Below are positions 33,404 to 33,871 of a DNA stretch of 33,871 nucleotides, piece by piece. The stretch spans positions 414,941 to 448,811 of the forward strand of contig NZ_WTUY01000003.1 of NCBI RefSeq assembly GCF_009882945.1, written 5' to 3'. The stretch is from Alcanivorax sp. DP30. Its GTDB lineage: Bacteria; Pseudomonadota; Gammaproteobacteria; Pseudomonadales; Alcanivoracaceae. Position numbers and translations under genes: made by a program. Position 1 is the stretch's first letter. Each line of letters starts with the position of its first letter. The notes under the pieces were generated by a model. The model was given only the letters and a program-made list of their open reading frames with translations. It was not told where the DNA came from and did not search any database.

Positions 33404-33784
33404 GATACCGCATAGAAACTGCCCGGCAAAATGTACGCGGCAAGTACACCTTTCAGTTCAACATCTCCGAATTTCCAGCTGCTGGTTTTCATCGCCCTGC
33501 GCACGGCTAGCGCCTCACCGAGCAAAGCGAAGGAACGTCTTTCAAGGCGACCTCGAAGGGGTGAGCGGAAGCGAACAACAGACGCTTCTACAATCGAGTA
33601 GCCGGTTGCCAGGGAGCCCTCTGTGCGCTTTAGGGTATGCCTACAGCCCCCTCAGCGACTTCCCGGAACACGGTTCGCTCAAACAAACTGAGCGCTTCAA
33701 AAGCTGTAGACTTCCCTGAGCGAATCCGGCCTCTGGAAAACAGCAGAACCTGGGAACTTTTTGGCACTTCACAATCCAACCGAG
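33404..33784. other. Non-coding tail region downstream of mgtE
   Basis: I find no credible gene in these 381 bases. A small hairpin (TGTAC 33432-33436 with GTACA 33444-33448) follows mgtE but lacks a clean T-run. The stretch 33554-33579 closely matches, in opposite orientation, the GAAGCGAA-type insert in REP-like copy A (6347-6369). CGCTCA (33676-33681) and TGAGCG (33689-33694) form a hairpin, and TGAGCGAA recurs at 33717. The region looks like decayed repeat material leading into the terminal heptamer array. Confidence 0.5.
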
Positions 33785-33871
33785 CGTAGCTCGTAGCTCG
33801 TAGCTCGTAGCTCGTAGCTCGTAGCTCGTAGCTCGTAGCTCGTAGCTCGTAGCTCGTAGCTCGTAGCTCGT
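33785..33871. repeat. 7-bp tandem array (CGTAGCT), right window edge
   Basis: Twelve perfect CGTAGCT units plus three bases run to the last base of the window. Unit and orientation match the array at the left edge. The array is cut by the window end, so its total length is unknown. Confidence 0.95.

Overview
The window looks like a chromosomal segment of a GC-rich marine-type gammaproteobacterium, most like Alcanivorax. Three things suggest this: the order of the housekeeping genes, the protein sequences, and a FadL plus long-chain acyl-CoA dehydrogenase pair beside a fatty-acid/isoprenoid-type oxidoreductase. The genus is inference from memory, not from a search. There is no rRNA, tRNA, CRISPR array, prophage or transposase gene that I can support.

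Layout. (1) 118-4831, minus strand: rplM-rpsI (ribosomal proteins L13 and S9), petA-petB-petC (complete cytochrome bc1 complex) and sspA-sspB (RNA-polymerase-associated factor and ClpXP adaptor), separated by clear terminators. (2) 4950-12900, an accessory lipid-metabolism block: a Tas-like aldo/keto reductase, a tightly coupled tetR / retinol-saturase-like oxidoreductase / SGNH hydrolase cassette, an outer-membrane barrel, a FadL transporter and an LCAD-like acyl-CoA dehydrogenase. (3) 13091-18718: zapE, an alpha/beta hydrolase, zapG (yhcB), a YegS-type lipid kinase, a Nif3-family protein and an AlgW/DegS-type periplasmic protease. (4) 18999-24653, minus strand: hisC, hisD, hisG, murA, ibaG and mlaC. 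(5) 24884-33403, plus strand: kdsD-kdsC-lptC-lptA-lptB (Kdo synthesis and LPS export), rpoN-hpf-ptsN-rapZ-npr (sigma-54 and the nitrogen PTS) and mgtE.

Much of the window serves the cell envelope: peptidoglycan (murA, zapE/zapG), Kdo and LPS transport (kds, lpt), envelope stress (algW) and phospholipid trafficking (mlaC). The usual mlaFED and mlaB neighbours of mlaC are absent. A consensus -24/-12 (sigma-54) promoter lies just upstream of rpoN itself.

The most unusual content is intergenic. Both window ends are arrays of about 12 copies of the 7-bp unit CGTAGCT. Inside the window two palindromic elements (hisD/hisG and npr/mgtE) each consist of four 7-bp units, a GC-richer core of 80-100 bp and four inverted 7-bp units. 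They share this architecture but have different unit sequences. A degenerate third lies between lptB and rpoN. Two related REP/REPIN-like inverted repeats (6196-6410 and 18823-19003) carry a paired-base change that supports their hairpin. These period-7 and REP-like elements are the best candidates for something not yet described.
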